From Oscillospiraceae bacterium (GTDB lineage: Bacteria > Bacillota > Clostridia > Oscillospirales > Acutalibacteraceae): DNA of 37,553 nt. Under the pieces are notes generated by a model. The model did no database searches. It was not told the origin of the DNA and was given only the letters and a program-made list of their open reading frames with translations. This document shows positions 23,289 to 32,106 of this stretch, piece after piece. The DNA lies in contig CADAER010000024.1 of assembly GCA_902787025.1 (NCBI GenBank), forward strand, positions 6,364-43,916. The letters are read 5' to 3'. Position 1 is the stretch's first letter, and every line of letters starts with the position of its first letter. The translations under genes and the position numbers were made by a program.

Positions 23289-24782
23289 TCACTCGATGCG
23301 CAGAATAACGGCGGGTATTCCGTTTTCGGCGTCCTCGGGCGCGCCGGTATCCGTCATAAGCCCGCCGGGAACCGTCAGCGTGTTTCCGCGAAGGGAAACA
23401 AGCTCCGTCACTTCCACAGCCTCATCACAAAGCATATTCTGAGCGAAAACCCGTCTGCCTTCAACAGATTCCTCAAAACCGACCGAAAGCGACTCGAACC
23501 TGCCGAACAGACCGACAGGAGCCTGCGCGTTTCCGCCTTTCACACGGATTACTGCGGGAGGAGTTCTGTAAAATCCGCTTGCGAACGTGCGGGGAGTCAC
23601 CGCCACGCACAGAGCGCCCGAATCGGGATGAACCGAGCAAAGAACATAGGGCTTTTCGCCCGAAGCCTCAACCTCGGGAAGAGGCATATTCCTCGAAACA
23701 GCCGCGGGAGCCGTCACGAAATAATCGCCGGGCTTCACCTTCGGCCATAAATCATCCGATCTTTCGGGGCAGCGCCAGACGTCTTTGAGCCTTTCCTCCG
23801 ATATATGTAATTCCCCCTCGTTCGCGGCGAATGGCGGAGCGATTCTCTGCCAGCGCAGCGCGCAGACGCTCTCCGAAACAAGCCTCGGGGAAAGCGGCAG
23901 ATATTTGCGCCGTTTTTCCAGATCGTGGCGCATAACTCCGTTCGCGCATCCGAGAGCCGCTCCGATAAGAGCCGTGTCCTCAATATTCAGCACAGCGCAG
24001 GGTCCCTTTATATCCTTCGCCGCGTCAAGGCACACGGCCGCGCGGTCAACGGTTGAAGCGTATTTCAGCTCGTGAACAACATCATATGTGCGCAGATAAT
24101 CGCAGGCGGGCAGCACCCTTTTAAGATATTCCGTTACATGTCCGGGAACAGCGGGTCCGTCCTTTTCCGATTCAAACAGCGGCCGTCTGACAAGCCCGTG
24201 CTCAATAAGCGTCCCAGGGGAGTATTTGCGGAAGCACTCCGTCATCATCTCGCAGTAGTCCGCGTCGCCCTGATGAGCGCCCCAGTCCGCCTTGATATAC
24301 ACAATTCCCGCTTCGCCGCACCATCTCGCGCGCTCTTCCCAGTATTCCCTCTCCTCTTTCGGCGTCAGGGATATTTCCCTTCCGTCAACGAGCGAGGGAG
24401 TCTGCGTCGGCACCCATAAGCCCAGTCCCCGGTAGCCGAGAGACAGCACCTTTTCCGAGAGCGCTTCAAGCCGCTTCGCGGGAGATAAATCCTTCAGCGA
24501 GGGGAAACGCTCCCCGTCCGCCTCAAGCAGACCGAAAAGACGGGTGTCAACAGCCCCGTAAGGCACGTCCCAGCCGTCGTCAAGCACTGCGATAAGGTCG
24601 CCCCTCACGCCGTCAAAACTGTTCAGCACTCCGCGTTCCCCGAAAAGAAACTCCCAGTTCATAGCGTCGCGCGAGGATAAGCCTTCATCCCTCGGGTTCC
24701 TCGTGTGCATTTCGTCGCACTGCGAATCCCAGGTGCAGAAATAACTGCCCGTGTTTTTGCTTGCGTCAGGTATAAGATTCAT
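23289..24782 (-). CDS. Clan GH-D-like glycoside hydrolase (GH27/GH36-related)
   Basis: 497 residues, GGAGG before the ATG, no signal peptide, so cytoplasmic. The barrel part (about 1-340) has V-L-D-D-G-W-D near residue 68 and G-L-G-L-W-V near 120. Y-I-K-A-D-W-G near 163 is the usual nucleophile strand (K-x-D). A later strand H-G-L-V-R-R-P is near 195. The C-terminal ~130 residues look like a beta-sandwich. These are features of alpha-galactosidase-like enzymes, but the sequence is divergent and the sugar cannot be named. It is last in a leftward operon after lplA (16-bp gap). Confidence 0.65.
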   Translation of the reverse strand: MNLIPDASKNTGSYFCTWDSQCDEMHTRNPRDEGLSSRDAMNWEFLFGERGVLNSFDGVRGDLIAVLDDGWDVPYGAVDTRLFGLLEADGERFPSLKDLSPAKRLEALSEKVLSLGYRGLGLWVPTQTPSLVDGREISLTPKEEREYWEERARWCGEAGIVYIKADWGAHQGDADYCEMMTECFRKYSPGTLIEHGLVRRPLFESEKDGPAVPGHVTEYLKRVLPACDYLRTYDVVHELKYASTVDRAAVCLDAAKDIKGPCAVLNIEDTALIGAALGCANGVMRHDLEKRRKYLPLSPRLVSESVCALRWQRIAPPFAANEGELHISEERLKDVWRCPERSDDLWPKVKPGDYFVTAPAAVSRNMPLPEVEASGEKPYVLCSVHPDSGALCVAVTPRTFASGFYRTPPAVIRVKGGNAQAPVGLFGRFESLSVGFEESVEGRRVFAQNMLCDEAVEVTELVSLRGNTLTVPGGLMTDTGAPEDAENGIPAVILRIE

Positions 24783-24798
24783 TTTTTTCCTCCGTGTT

Positions 24799-25800
24799 TC
24801 ACAATCCCAGAATTTCCGCGAACTCTCCGGCGCTCACGCCGGGAAGAACGGATGAAACGCCCGCCTTTTCCGCGGCGCAAACTATGCTCTCATAATCGTA
24901 TTTCACGCCCTTCACGGCGTTTTCGAGAACGGATATATCCCCGTTTGAAAAGTAGTCGCCGTAAAGACGGAACTGTATAATAACGCCGTTTTCAATCCGC
25001 AGATTGGCGTCGTAACAGCCCGAAGGCAGCCGCTTTTCATACCTGAGATTAAAATCGTTCTTTTCGCCGTAATTCCAGGCGTCCGTGCGGTATTTTTCAT
25101 CCGCGAGAGCGTGAACCTCAAGCGTTTCGGCAGGGGAGAGCGAATATTCTTCGCCGCCCGTCACCGCTTTTATCTCGCCGAAAAACACGCTCATAAAGTC
25201 TTTGACATCAGAGGGCTTTTCAAGTATATCCGCGATGTTTTGAACCCTCGAGCGCACGCTCTTTATTCCCTTGCTCTCGATTTTGACCGCGCTGACATTG
25301 AGCGCCCCCGCGAGCAGAGAAAGGTCCGCGCTGTAAAGCAGAGTGCCGTGGTGCAGCGTTCTTCCGTTTTTCACGCACTGCGCCGCGCCCGATATTTTTC
25401 CGCCCTTCGCCATCAGGTCGTTCCTGCCCGAAAGCTCCGCTTTTACGCCGAACTTTTCAAGGGCGCTTATCACGGGAGCGCTGAAATGAGCGTAGTCGTT
25501 CATATGCTCCGTCCCGTTTTCAATAAAGGTGTAGTTAATGTTTCCCTCGTCGTGAAAAACCGCTCCGCCGCCCGTCAGCCGCCGCGCGACCGCAATCGAG
25601 TTTTCACGCACAAACGGCGCGTTTATCTCGGCGGCGGTGTTCTGGTTAAGCCCGACTATCACGCTTTTCCCGTTTCGCCAGAGGATGAAAAAGTTCTCTT
25701 TCCTCCCGAGAAGCAGGTATTCCTCAAGCGCCAGATTGAAATACGGGTCCGTTCCCGTGTTGAGAATAAGTTTGATTCCGTCAGGCATTGTCATACTCAC
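24799..25800 (-). CDS. lplA: Lipoate-protein ligase A
   Basis: 333 residues. R-R-L-T-G-G-G-A-V-F-H-D near residue 73 and K-I-S-G-A-A-Q near 132 are the lipoyl-AMP binding motifs of the LplA/BirA fold. A C-terminal accessory domain follows (K-N-D-F-N-L-R-Y-E-K-R). It activates lipoate with ATP and loads it on E2/GcvH lysines. The start overlaps the upstream gene by 20 bp: GTG at 25800 or ATG at 25794/25788; no strong Shine-Dalgarno, so coupled translation is likely. Confidence 0.93.
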   Translation of the reverse strand: MSMTMPDGIKLILNTGTDPYFNLALEEYLLLGRKENFFILWRNGKSVIVGLNQNTAAEINAPFVRENSIAVARRLTGGGAVFHDEGNINYTFIENGTEHMNDYAHFSAPVISALEKFGVKAELSGRNDLMAKGGKISGAAQCVKNGRTLHHGTLLYSADLSLLAGALNVSAVKIESKGIKSVRSRVQNIADILEKPSDVKDFMSVFFGEIKAVTGGEEYSLSPAETLEVHALADEKYRTDAWNYGEKNDFNLRYEKRLPSGCYDANLRIENGVIIQFRLYGDYFSNGDISVLENAVKGVKYDYESIVCAAEKAGVSSVLPGVSAGEFAEILGL

Positions 25801-26122
25801 TCTGAAGCCAGGCGGAGGCCGCCTTCGCTCCCTCCTCGTCGGGGGAGAACTCTTTTTCGGTGATTATCGCCTTGTCCGTAGCGTCATAGGCGTAGCAGCC
25901 GAACCAGTATGAGGCGACAATCGCCGCGATTTTCTCCTTCGTCTTGCCCGAGCCGTCGTCAACCTCCTCGGTCCTGACCTTGAATCTGTATCTGAAACTG
26001 TCGGCGAAAATGCCCGTCGTTCCGTTCTTCGCGGGCAGGGAGCCCGTATATTCGTTGCACCTTCCGCCTATGCGGAACGAGCCCGAAAGATATTTGAAAT
26101 CAATGATGTGAACGCTTTCCAT
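25781..26122 (-). CDS. Conserved-looking protein of unknown function
   Basis: 113 residues, acidic and soluble, no recognised domain; V-A-S-Y-W-F-G-C-Y-A-Y-D lies near residue 70. GGAGAATAAT before the ATG. It is wedged between the S24 repressor (14 bp) and lplA (20-bp overlap), so it belongs to that operon. Confidence 0.75.
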   Translation of the reverse strand: MESVHIIDFKYLSGSFRIGGRCNEYTGSLPAKNGTTGIFADSFRYRFKVRTEEVDDGSGKTKEKIAAIVASYWFGCYAYDATDKAIITEKEFSPDEEGAKAASAWLQSEYDNA

Positions 26123-26136
26123 ATTATTCTCCTTTT

Positions 26137-26721
26137 TCAGAATCTCGCTCTCAGTTCAATCACCCTGCCGATTATCTTCACGGGAAGGCTTTCGACCTGC
26201 TCCGGAGTGAAAACAAGCGGTTCGTATGCGGGATTGAGAGCCGTCAGCGTAATTATACCGTTATGTATGTCCGCTTTTTTGACCGTCGCCTCAGCGGGAC
26301 CCACGAGAACCACGCAGATGCTTCCGTTTTTCACCTCGTCCGTCCGCCGCACGATTACCGTGTCCCCCTCGGCGAAACGCGGCTCCATACTGTCGCCCCT
26401 TATCCGCAGGGCGAAAAGCTCCTCCGAGGGAAAACCGAGACCGCCTCTGCTCTCATAGCCCATTATCTGCTGCGAAGCCTCGTTGGGCGCTCCCGCCCGC
26501 ACATAGCCGAGAACGGGAATTCCCCGCTCACCGCCGTCCGCGCCGAGAAGCCTGTCCGCGCTGACTCCAAGCGCCGCCGAAAGACGCAGAAGCGACTGCT
26601 TGTCGGGCGCCGTCCTGCCTTTTTCCCACTGGCTCACCGCGGTCTGATGCACGCCGACAAGGTCCGCCAAACTCTGCTGCGACAGCCCCCGCTCAATCCT
26701 GCACTCTTTAATAGGATTCAA
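26137..26721 (-). CDS. XRE-S24 self-cleaving repressor
   Basis: 194 residues. An N-terminal HTH at 8-58 (L-S-Q-Q-S-L-A-D-L-V-G-V-H-Q-T-A-V-S-Q-W-E-K-G) is joined to a LexA/CI-type S24 domain. The cleavage bond is Ala76-Gly77 (Y-V-R-A-G-A), with Ser111 in G-D-S-M-E-P and the lysine in A-T-V-K-K (148/149). All residues for RecA-stimulated autocleavage are present. It heads the operon with the unknown gene, lplA and the glycosidase, and dyads overlap its promoter. It is not LexA itself by HTH type, but could link this operon to DNA damage or another RecA-dependent signal. Confidence 0.9.
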   Translation of the reverse strand: MNPIKECRIERGLSQQSLADLVGVHQTAVSQWEKGRTAPDKQSLLRLSAALGVSADRLLGADGGERGIPVLGYVRAGAPNEASQQIMGYESRGGLGFPSEELFALRIRGDSMEPRFAEGDTVIVRRTDEVKNGSICVVLVGPAEATVKKADIHNGIITLTALNPAYEPLVFTPEQVESLPVKIIGRVIELRARF

Positions 26722-26736
26722 ACTGACCCCTTCTTA

Positions 26737-26784
26737 CATAATTATTTACCCTCACATTATGAGTGATTCTATTAAAAAAGTCAA
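26737..26784 (-). promoter_or_regulatory. Autoregulated promoter of the S24 repressor operon
   Basis: Leftward TTGACT (26779-26784), 17-bp spacer, CATAAT (26756-26761). CTCA-CATTA-TGAG (26751-26763) covers the -10, and CATAAT / ATTATG arms (26737-26742 and 26756-26761) form a second dyad. Confidence 0.6.
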
Positions 26785-26838
26785 GTTGTTTCCCTCTCCG
26801 CTCCGTAACCGCCGTTTTATTTTTAATTATATTTATAA

Positions 26839-26867
26839 TTGCATTATCGAATTTAATAGAGTATAAT
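26839..26867 (+). promoter_or_regulatory. Promoter of the substrate-binding lipoprotein/recG unit
   Basis: TTGCAT (26839-26844), 17-bp spacer, TATAAT (26862-26867) in an AT-rich stretch. Confidence 0.6.
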
Positions 26868-26965
26868 ATTAAAATAATGATTTCCGGGGCTTTTATTCTG
26901 CTTTATGTATGCTCAGGCGGACGCCCTTTTCTTTCAGATTCAAAACACAATCCGACGGTGAAATT

Positions 26966-28486
26966 ATGAAAAAATTTATCTGTATATTGCTGGCGGCGGC
27001 GCTGCCCGCCATGATTTTCGCTGGATGCTCGGGCAAAGATGTCGAACACCCCACGCCCGGCGTTGATATCTCGGTCCCCGTCGAGCCCTCAACCAACGAG
27101 GACGGCTCGATTGTCGCGGACGCGAGGCTCGTCTATGAAAAAAACGACTCGCTCAACCCCTATGAAGCGGTAAGCTCGGTCAATATCCGTCTGCTCTCGC
27201 TCGTCTATGACGGGCTTTTCACGCTTGACTCCGCCTACAACCTGAACGGCGCGGTGGCGAAGGGCTGCGCGGGCGGCACGGGCACGGTAAATGTTATGCT
27301 CGACACCTCGGCGAAGTTCAGCGACGGCACTCCCGTAACCCCTCAGGATATCGTCTATTCCTACGAGCTCGCGAAGGAGTCCGACACCTACGGCGAGAGG
27401 CTTAAACACTTCACCTCCGTTTCAACCCCCAACTCGACAAATATGATTTTCACGCTCGACGAGCCCGATATATACGCGCAGAACTGCCTGACCTTCCCGA
27501 TTATCAAGGAAGGCTCGGACGAAGCGCGCCCCACGGGTACGGGCAGATATGTTTTCAAAGAGGACGCGGGCAGGCTTCTGCTCGAGGTCAACCCTAACAG
27601 AAGCGGATTCTCGCCCTCAATCGCCTGCTTCGAGCTCACCGAGATAAAAGACTCATCCGTCACGAACTCGTCCCTTGAAATCGGAAGCACCTGCTTCTCG
27701 TTTGACGAACTCGCGGACGGCAGCTATACAAGAGTGAACGCGAAAACGCAGAATGTCCTTATGAACAACCTCGTCTATCTCGGCGTGAACGGCTCGAACG
27801 AATATCTCGCGGACCCGCTCATCAGAAGGGCGATAAGCTCCGCGCTCGACAGAAACGAAATCGTCACGAGCGCTTTCCAGGGTCACGCGAAGGCGGCTGT
27901 GTCCCCCTTCAACCCCGACTGGTATGTCATAGCGGGCACCGACGGCTCGCCCACCGTTGAGAACTCGGATGTCCGCTCCCTTCTCGACGAGAGCGGAAAC
28001 GACCCCGGCAGGCTCCCGTTCTCTCTTGTGGTCAACGGCGAAAACGGCTTCAAGCTCGACGCGGCGAAGCAGATAAAAACAATGCTCGGCCGGGCGGGTC
28101 TCGCGGTAACGATTTACGCCCTGCCCAAAGAGGATTACTACACAGCCGTTCGCAACGGCGATTTCGATATGTATATCGGCGAAATAAAGCTTACGGATAA
28201 TATGAACCTCTATCCGCTTTTCAGAGGCGGCCGCTGCTCATACGGAGTCACCTCCGCCATGCAGGAGCAGTCCTTCGCGCGCTATGTGCAGATGCTTTCG
28301 GGCGAGTGCGAGCTTATGGATTTCATCAACGTTTTCTCCTCCGAGCTTCCGTTTATTCCGCTGTGCTACCGCTCAGGGTTAGCTCTCTACACAAACTCGA
28401 TAGATTTCGGCGATTCCTCCTGCTGCATCTGCGATGTTTTCGGCAATGTGGACCGTTGGACCATTATAAAGGATGAAAAAATTTGA
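26966..28486 (+). CDS. Oligopeptide/nickel-type ABC substrate-binding lipoprotein (SBP_bac_5)
   Basis: 506 residues from the ATG at 26966. A lipoprotein signal (M-K-K-F-I-C-I-L-L ... F-A-G-C, Cys20) would be cut and lipidated. The mature part reads as family 5 binding protein: V-Y-D-G-L-F-T-L-D, then F-S-D-G-T-P-V-T-P-Q-D-I-V-Y-S-Y, and R-R-A-I-S-S-A-L-D-R-N-E-I. No permease or ATPase lies nearby, so it must use a distant transporter or act as a sensor or chaperone. It overlaps the start of recG by 4 bp, an odd pairing. Confidence 0.88.
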   Translation: MKKFICILLAAALPAMIFAGCSGKDVEHPTPGVDISVPVEPSTNEDGSIVADARLVYEKNDSLNPYEAVSSVNIRLLSLVYDGLFTLDSAYNLNGAVAKGCAGGTGTVNVMLDTSAKFSDGTPVTPQDIVYSYELAKESDTYGERLKHFTSVSTPNSTNMIFTLDEPDIYAQNCLTFPIIKEGSDEARPTGTGRYVFKEDAGRLLLEVNPNRSGFSPSIACFELTEIKDSSVTNSSLEIGSTCFSFDELADGSYTRVNAKTQNVLMNNLVYLGVNGSNEYLADPLIRRAISSALDRNEIVTSAFQGHAKAAVSPFNPDWYVIAGTDGSPTVENSDVRSLLDESGNDPGRLPFSLVVNGENGFKLDAAKQIKTMLGRAGLAVTIYALPKEDYYTAVRNGDFDMYIGEIKLTDNMNLYPLFRGGRCSYGVTSAMQEQSFARYVQMLSGECELMDFINVFSSELPFIPLCYRSGLALYTNSIDFGDSSCCICDVFGNVDRWTIIKDEKI

Positions 28487-30531
28487 CAGACTCCCCGAAA
28501 CAGAAAACTCTTAAAACCTCAACTCAGGTCAAATATTTAAAGGGTGTCGGTGACAGACGGGCGGCAATGCTTGCGAGGCTCGGAATCTTCACCGTCGGGG
28601 ATCTTATTTACTTTTTCCCCCGCGCTTACGACGACAGAAGCAAAACCGTCACAATAGCCGAGGCGGTCGACGGCGAGACAAACGTCATAAGGGCCACCGT
28701 CTGTATGCCCGTCACCGAGCATAAAATCCGCAAGGGGATGACAATCTACAAAACGAAGGTCACGGACGGCTTTATGCTGATGAACCTGACCTTCTTCAAC
28801 AACAAATATGTAAAGGATATGCTTAAAGAGGGCGAGGAATATGTCTTCGCGGGCAAGGTGCAGATCCGTTCCTATACCGCGGAAATGACCTCCCCGACCT
28901 TCGAAAAGGCGGAAAGCGGCGAGAGAATCCGTCCCGTTTACCGTCAGACGGAGGGGCTCAACTCAAAGGCGCTCGAAAAACTGATGCTCACGGCGCTCGA
29001 CTGCGCGGAGCTTCCCGACGCCCTGCCCGTAAGTTTGCGTGAGGCCTACTGCCTTATGCCGCTTGAAAAAGCGCTTCGCAATATGCACGAGCCCGAAAAC
29101 GAGGATATGCTCCTCGAAGCGAAAAGGCGGCTTATTTTCGAGGAACTGCTGATGCTGCAGATAGGGCTTATGCGCCTGAAAAGCAAAAACAGCAAAACGA
29201 CCGCCTGCGTGATTCCGGGCGATTTCACCGCTGATTTCTTTTCCCTTCTCCCGTTTGAACTCACAAACGCGCAGAAAAGGGCAGTCTCCGACTGCGTTGA
29301 GAATATGAAACTCACCTCGCCGATGAACCGTCTTCTGCAGGGCGATGTCGGCTCGGGCAAAACGGCGGTAGCCGCCGCCCTTGTTTACAACGCCGCGAAA
29401 AACGGCTGGCAGAGCGCTCTTATGGCGCCCACCGAAGTGCTAGCCCAGCAGCATTACAAAACCTTTCTTAAATTTTTTGAGAATACCGATATAAAAGTCG
29501 AATTGCTGACAGGCTCAACTCCCGCCTCGGAGAAAAAAGCTATCAAAAACCGTCTTCTCACGGGCGAGGCGGATTTCGCCGTCGGCACCCACGCCCTTAT
29601 CCAGAAGGATGTCGAATTCAAAAAACTCGGGCTTGTCATCACCGATGAACAGCACCGTTTCGGAGTAAACCAGCGCACCGCCCTGAACGAAAAAGGCGAA
29701 CAGCCGCACACCCTCGTTATGTCTGCGACCCCCATTCCGAGAACGCTCGCGCTCATCATTTACAGCGACCTTGATTTAAGCGTGCTTGACGAGATGCCCA
29801 AGGGCAGGCAGAAGATAGAAACCTACGCCGTCGATTCCGGAAAGCGCGAAAGAGCTTACGGCTATGTCAAGAAACACCTCGTCGAGGGCAGGCAGGGCTA
29901 CATAGTCTGCCCGCTTATCGAGGAGAGCGAGGAGCAGGAGCTCATCTCCGCCCACGAGCTTTACAAGAACCTCTCCGACGGCTTTTTCAGAGGCTTTTCG
30001 GTGGGTCTCCTTCACGGCAGAATGAAGGCGGATGAAAAACGCGCCGTTATGAACGAGTTCGCGGCGGGCAACATTCAGCTGCTCGTCTCCACCACCGTCA
30101 TCGAGGTCGGCATAGATGTTCCCAACGCCGTGATTATGGTCATTGAGAACGCCGAGCGCTTCGGTCTCTCACAGCTTCATCAGTTAAGAGGCAGAATCGG
30201 CAGAGGCGAACACAAATCAACCTGCGTCCTCATTTCCGACGCGCAGAACGAGGATGCCGTCCACCGCCTCAAAGTTATGTGTTCTACCTCCGACGGCTTC
30301 AAAATCGCGGATGAGGATTTAAAACAGAGAGGCCCCGGCGACTTCTTCGGCTCAAGGCAGCACGGTCTGCCCGACCTGAAAATCGCCGATATGATGACCG
30401 ACACGGACATCCTGCGCGAAACACGGACCGCCGCTCAGAAGATGCTTAAAGAAAATCCCGCTCTCGAGGGCGAGGATTACCGGGGTCTTCGCGCGAAAAT
30501 CAACGAAATGTTTTCAAAAGCGATGAATTAA
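28483..30531 (+). CDS. recG: ATP-dependent DNA helicase RecG
   Basis: 682 residues, the normal length. An N-terminal wedge/OB domain (K-G-V-G-D-R-R-A-A-M-L near 20; A-Y-D-D-R-S) precedes the SF2 motor with Walker A G-D-V-G-S-G-K-T near 287, D-E-Q-H box, S-A-T-P-I-P-R-T-L and Q-L-R-G-R-I-G-R-G. The C-terminal TRG-type region has G-P-G-D-F-F-G-S-R-Q-H-G. It reverses stalled forks and processes junctions. The TTG start overlaps the upstream stop (TTGA). Confidence 0.97.
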   Translation: MTDSPKQKTLKTSTQVKYLKGVGDRRAAMLARLGIFTVGDLIYFFPRAYDDRSKTVTIAEAVDGETNVIRATVCMPVTEHKIRKGMTIYKTKVTDGFMLMNLTFFNNKYVKDMLKEGEEYVFAGKVQIRSYTAEMTSPTFEKAESGERIRPVYRQTEGLNSKALEKLMLTALDCAELPDALPVSLREAYCLMPLEKALRNMHEPENEDMLLEAKRRLIFEELLMLQIGLMRLKSKNSKTTACVIPGDFTADFFSLLPFELTNAQKRAVSDCVENMKLTSPMNRLLQGDVGSGKTAVAAALVYNAAKNGWQSALMAPTEVLAQQHYKTFLKFFENTDIKVELLTGSTPASEKKAIKNRLLTGEADFAVGTHALIQKDVEFKKLGLVITDEQHRFGVNQRTALNEKGEQPHTLVMSATPIPRTLALIIYSDLDLSVLDEMPKGRQKIETYAVDSGKRERAYGYVKKHLVEGRQGYIVCPLIEESEEQELISAHELYKNLSDGFFRGFSVGLLHGRMKADEKRAVMNEFAAGNIQLLVSTTVIEVGIDVPNAVIMVIENAERFGLSQLHQLRGRIGRGEHKSTCVLISDAQNEDAVHRLKVMCSTSDGFKIADEDLKQRGPGDFFGSRQHGLPDLKIADMMTDTDILRETRTAAQKMLKENPALEGEDYRGLRAKINEMFSKAMN

Positions 30532-30559
30532 AAATAAACAAATTTTGCGGAGGAAAATT

Positions 30560-32092
30560 ATGGATAACAACACTGCTCAGCAAGCCCCTGAAAACGCGCT
30601 CCCCGCGGACCGCGCCAAAAATGTAACGAGGTTTGAGTATATCTGCCTTATGCTCGCGCGCATAGGCGGTATGTTCGGCACCACCCTTACGGGCACTCTC
30701 GCCGCGGCATTCCTGCACGAGCTTTATTACGGACCCGTCGGAGTCGATTCCGACAGAATAGCGAAAATCCTCGCCGTGCAGACCACCCTTACAACCGTCG
30801 CGGGCATCTTGATCGGCCTCGTCGTCGGTTTCGTCGTCCAGAAATGGAAGAGCCGCTGGGGCAGATACCGTCAGTGGTATATCATCTGCCTTATCCCGAT
30901 TTTCACGCTCACCGTTCTTTTCTTCTATGTTCCCAAGGGCTGGCCCATTGAGAAAATGATTGTATGGCGCTACGGCATCGCTCTTTGCCAGACCGTCTTC
31001 AACGCCTTCAACAATGTCGGCCAGAATGTCGCGCAGGTTATCTCCCCCAACCCGAAGGAGAAAAAGACCGTCGCCACCATCTGGCAGCTTTCATATTATA
31101 TCGGCTACGGCGGAGCCTATCTCGGCACCTTCGTTTACGGCCTTTTCAGTGACGACAAGAACGCGATGTATATGACCCTCGCCGTTGTCGCGGCGATAGT
31201 AACCGCCTTCGGTAACCTTATGTGCGGCCTTTTCTGCCACGAGCGCATCGAACTGCCGAAGAAAGAAAAAGTCAAAATCTCAAAACAGCTTTTCACACTT
31301 TTCAAATACAGAAACTACCGCGCCTATCAGTATATCGCGTGGGTAAACAACTTCGCGGCGCTCGGCAAATTCTCAACTTATCTCGCCGCGATAACCGTCG
31401 GCTCCTCGAAGAACCTGCTTCTCACAATACCCACAGCGGCGGGCACCGTCGTCGGCAACCTAATCACCGCGAAAATCTCGAAGAAATACGAGCCCACCAA
31501 ACTGCTCAAATTCTGCGGTCCCTACGCGATGATTTCGGCTGGCGTGCTCTTCCTCATCTGCTGGGCGGAAGCGAAAGCGGGCCTTATGTTCTTCTCGGGC
31601 TGGAACAGCATATTCTTCTATGTGTTCTACTTCCTGTTCGGTGTGGGCATAGGCGTCCAGGAGCTTTCGAACTCCCACTTCAATGTTGAATACTACGACT
31701 ACCTCGAATGGCAGACGGGCGACCGTATGGAAGCCATCCAGGGCATCGTTCCCGGCTGGATAAACACAGGCCTCAGCTATCTCAAGGAACTCGCCATCCC
31801 CTTCCTTCTCGCGTGGGTCGGCTATCAGTCCTCGGCGGAGGGCGACCTCGTCAAGACAATGCAGGCTCAGCCGACTTATCTCAGAACCTGCCTGTGGCTG
31901 CTCGCCTTCCTGCTCTTCGGCTACGCTTTAAGCAACCTTCTCAAAGCGATTATCCTCAAAACCCTTTACAGTGTCGAGGGCGAAAAGAAAGAGCAGATGT
32001 ATGCTGAACTCGAACAGATGCGCGCCGAAAGACACGCAGAGAACGAGAGCATCGCGGACGAAGAGGTTGCCTCAACCACATCCGCTGAATAA
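30560..32092 (+). CDS. GPH/MFS-type sugar:cation symporter
   Basis: 510 residues from the ATG at 30560 (GGAGGAAAATT before it). About 12 membrane helices and a charged C-terminal tail (E-Q-M-R-A-E-R-H-A-E). K-W-K-S-R-W-G-R-Y-R-Q-W after the second helix is the loop seen in glycoside-pentoside-hexuronide (MelB-like) symporters. The oxidoreductase gene starts 14 bp later, so the pair probably imports and oxidises a sugar or polyol. Substrate unknown. Confidence 0.87.
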   Translation: MDNNTAQQAPENALPADRAKNVTRFEYICLMLARIGGMFGTTLTGTLAAAFLHELYYGPVGVDSDRIAKILAVQTTLTTVAGILIGLVVGFVVQKWKSRWGRYRQWYIICLIPIFTLTVLFFYVPKGWPIEKMIVWRYGIALCQTVFNAFNNVGQNVAQVISPNPKEKKTVATIWQLSYYIGYGGAYLGTFVYGLFSDDKNAMYMTLAVVAAIVTAFGNLMCGLFCHERIELPKKEKVKISKQLFTLFKYRNYRAYQYIAWVNNFAALGKFSTYLAAITVGSSKNLLLTIPTAAGTVVGNLITAKISKKYEPTKLLKFCGPYAMISAGVLFLICWAEAKAGLMFFSGWNSIFFYVFYFLFGVGIGVQELSNSHFNVEYYDYLEWQTGDRMEAIQGIVPGWINTGLSYLKELAIPFLLAWVGYQSSAEGDLVKTMQAQPTYLRTCLWLLAFLLFGYALSNLLKAIILKTLYSVEGEKKEQMYAELEQMRAERHAENESIADEEVASTTSAE

Positions 32093-32106
32093 ACACGGAG
32101 GCGTTT

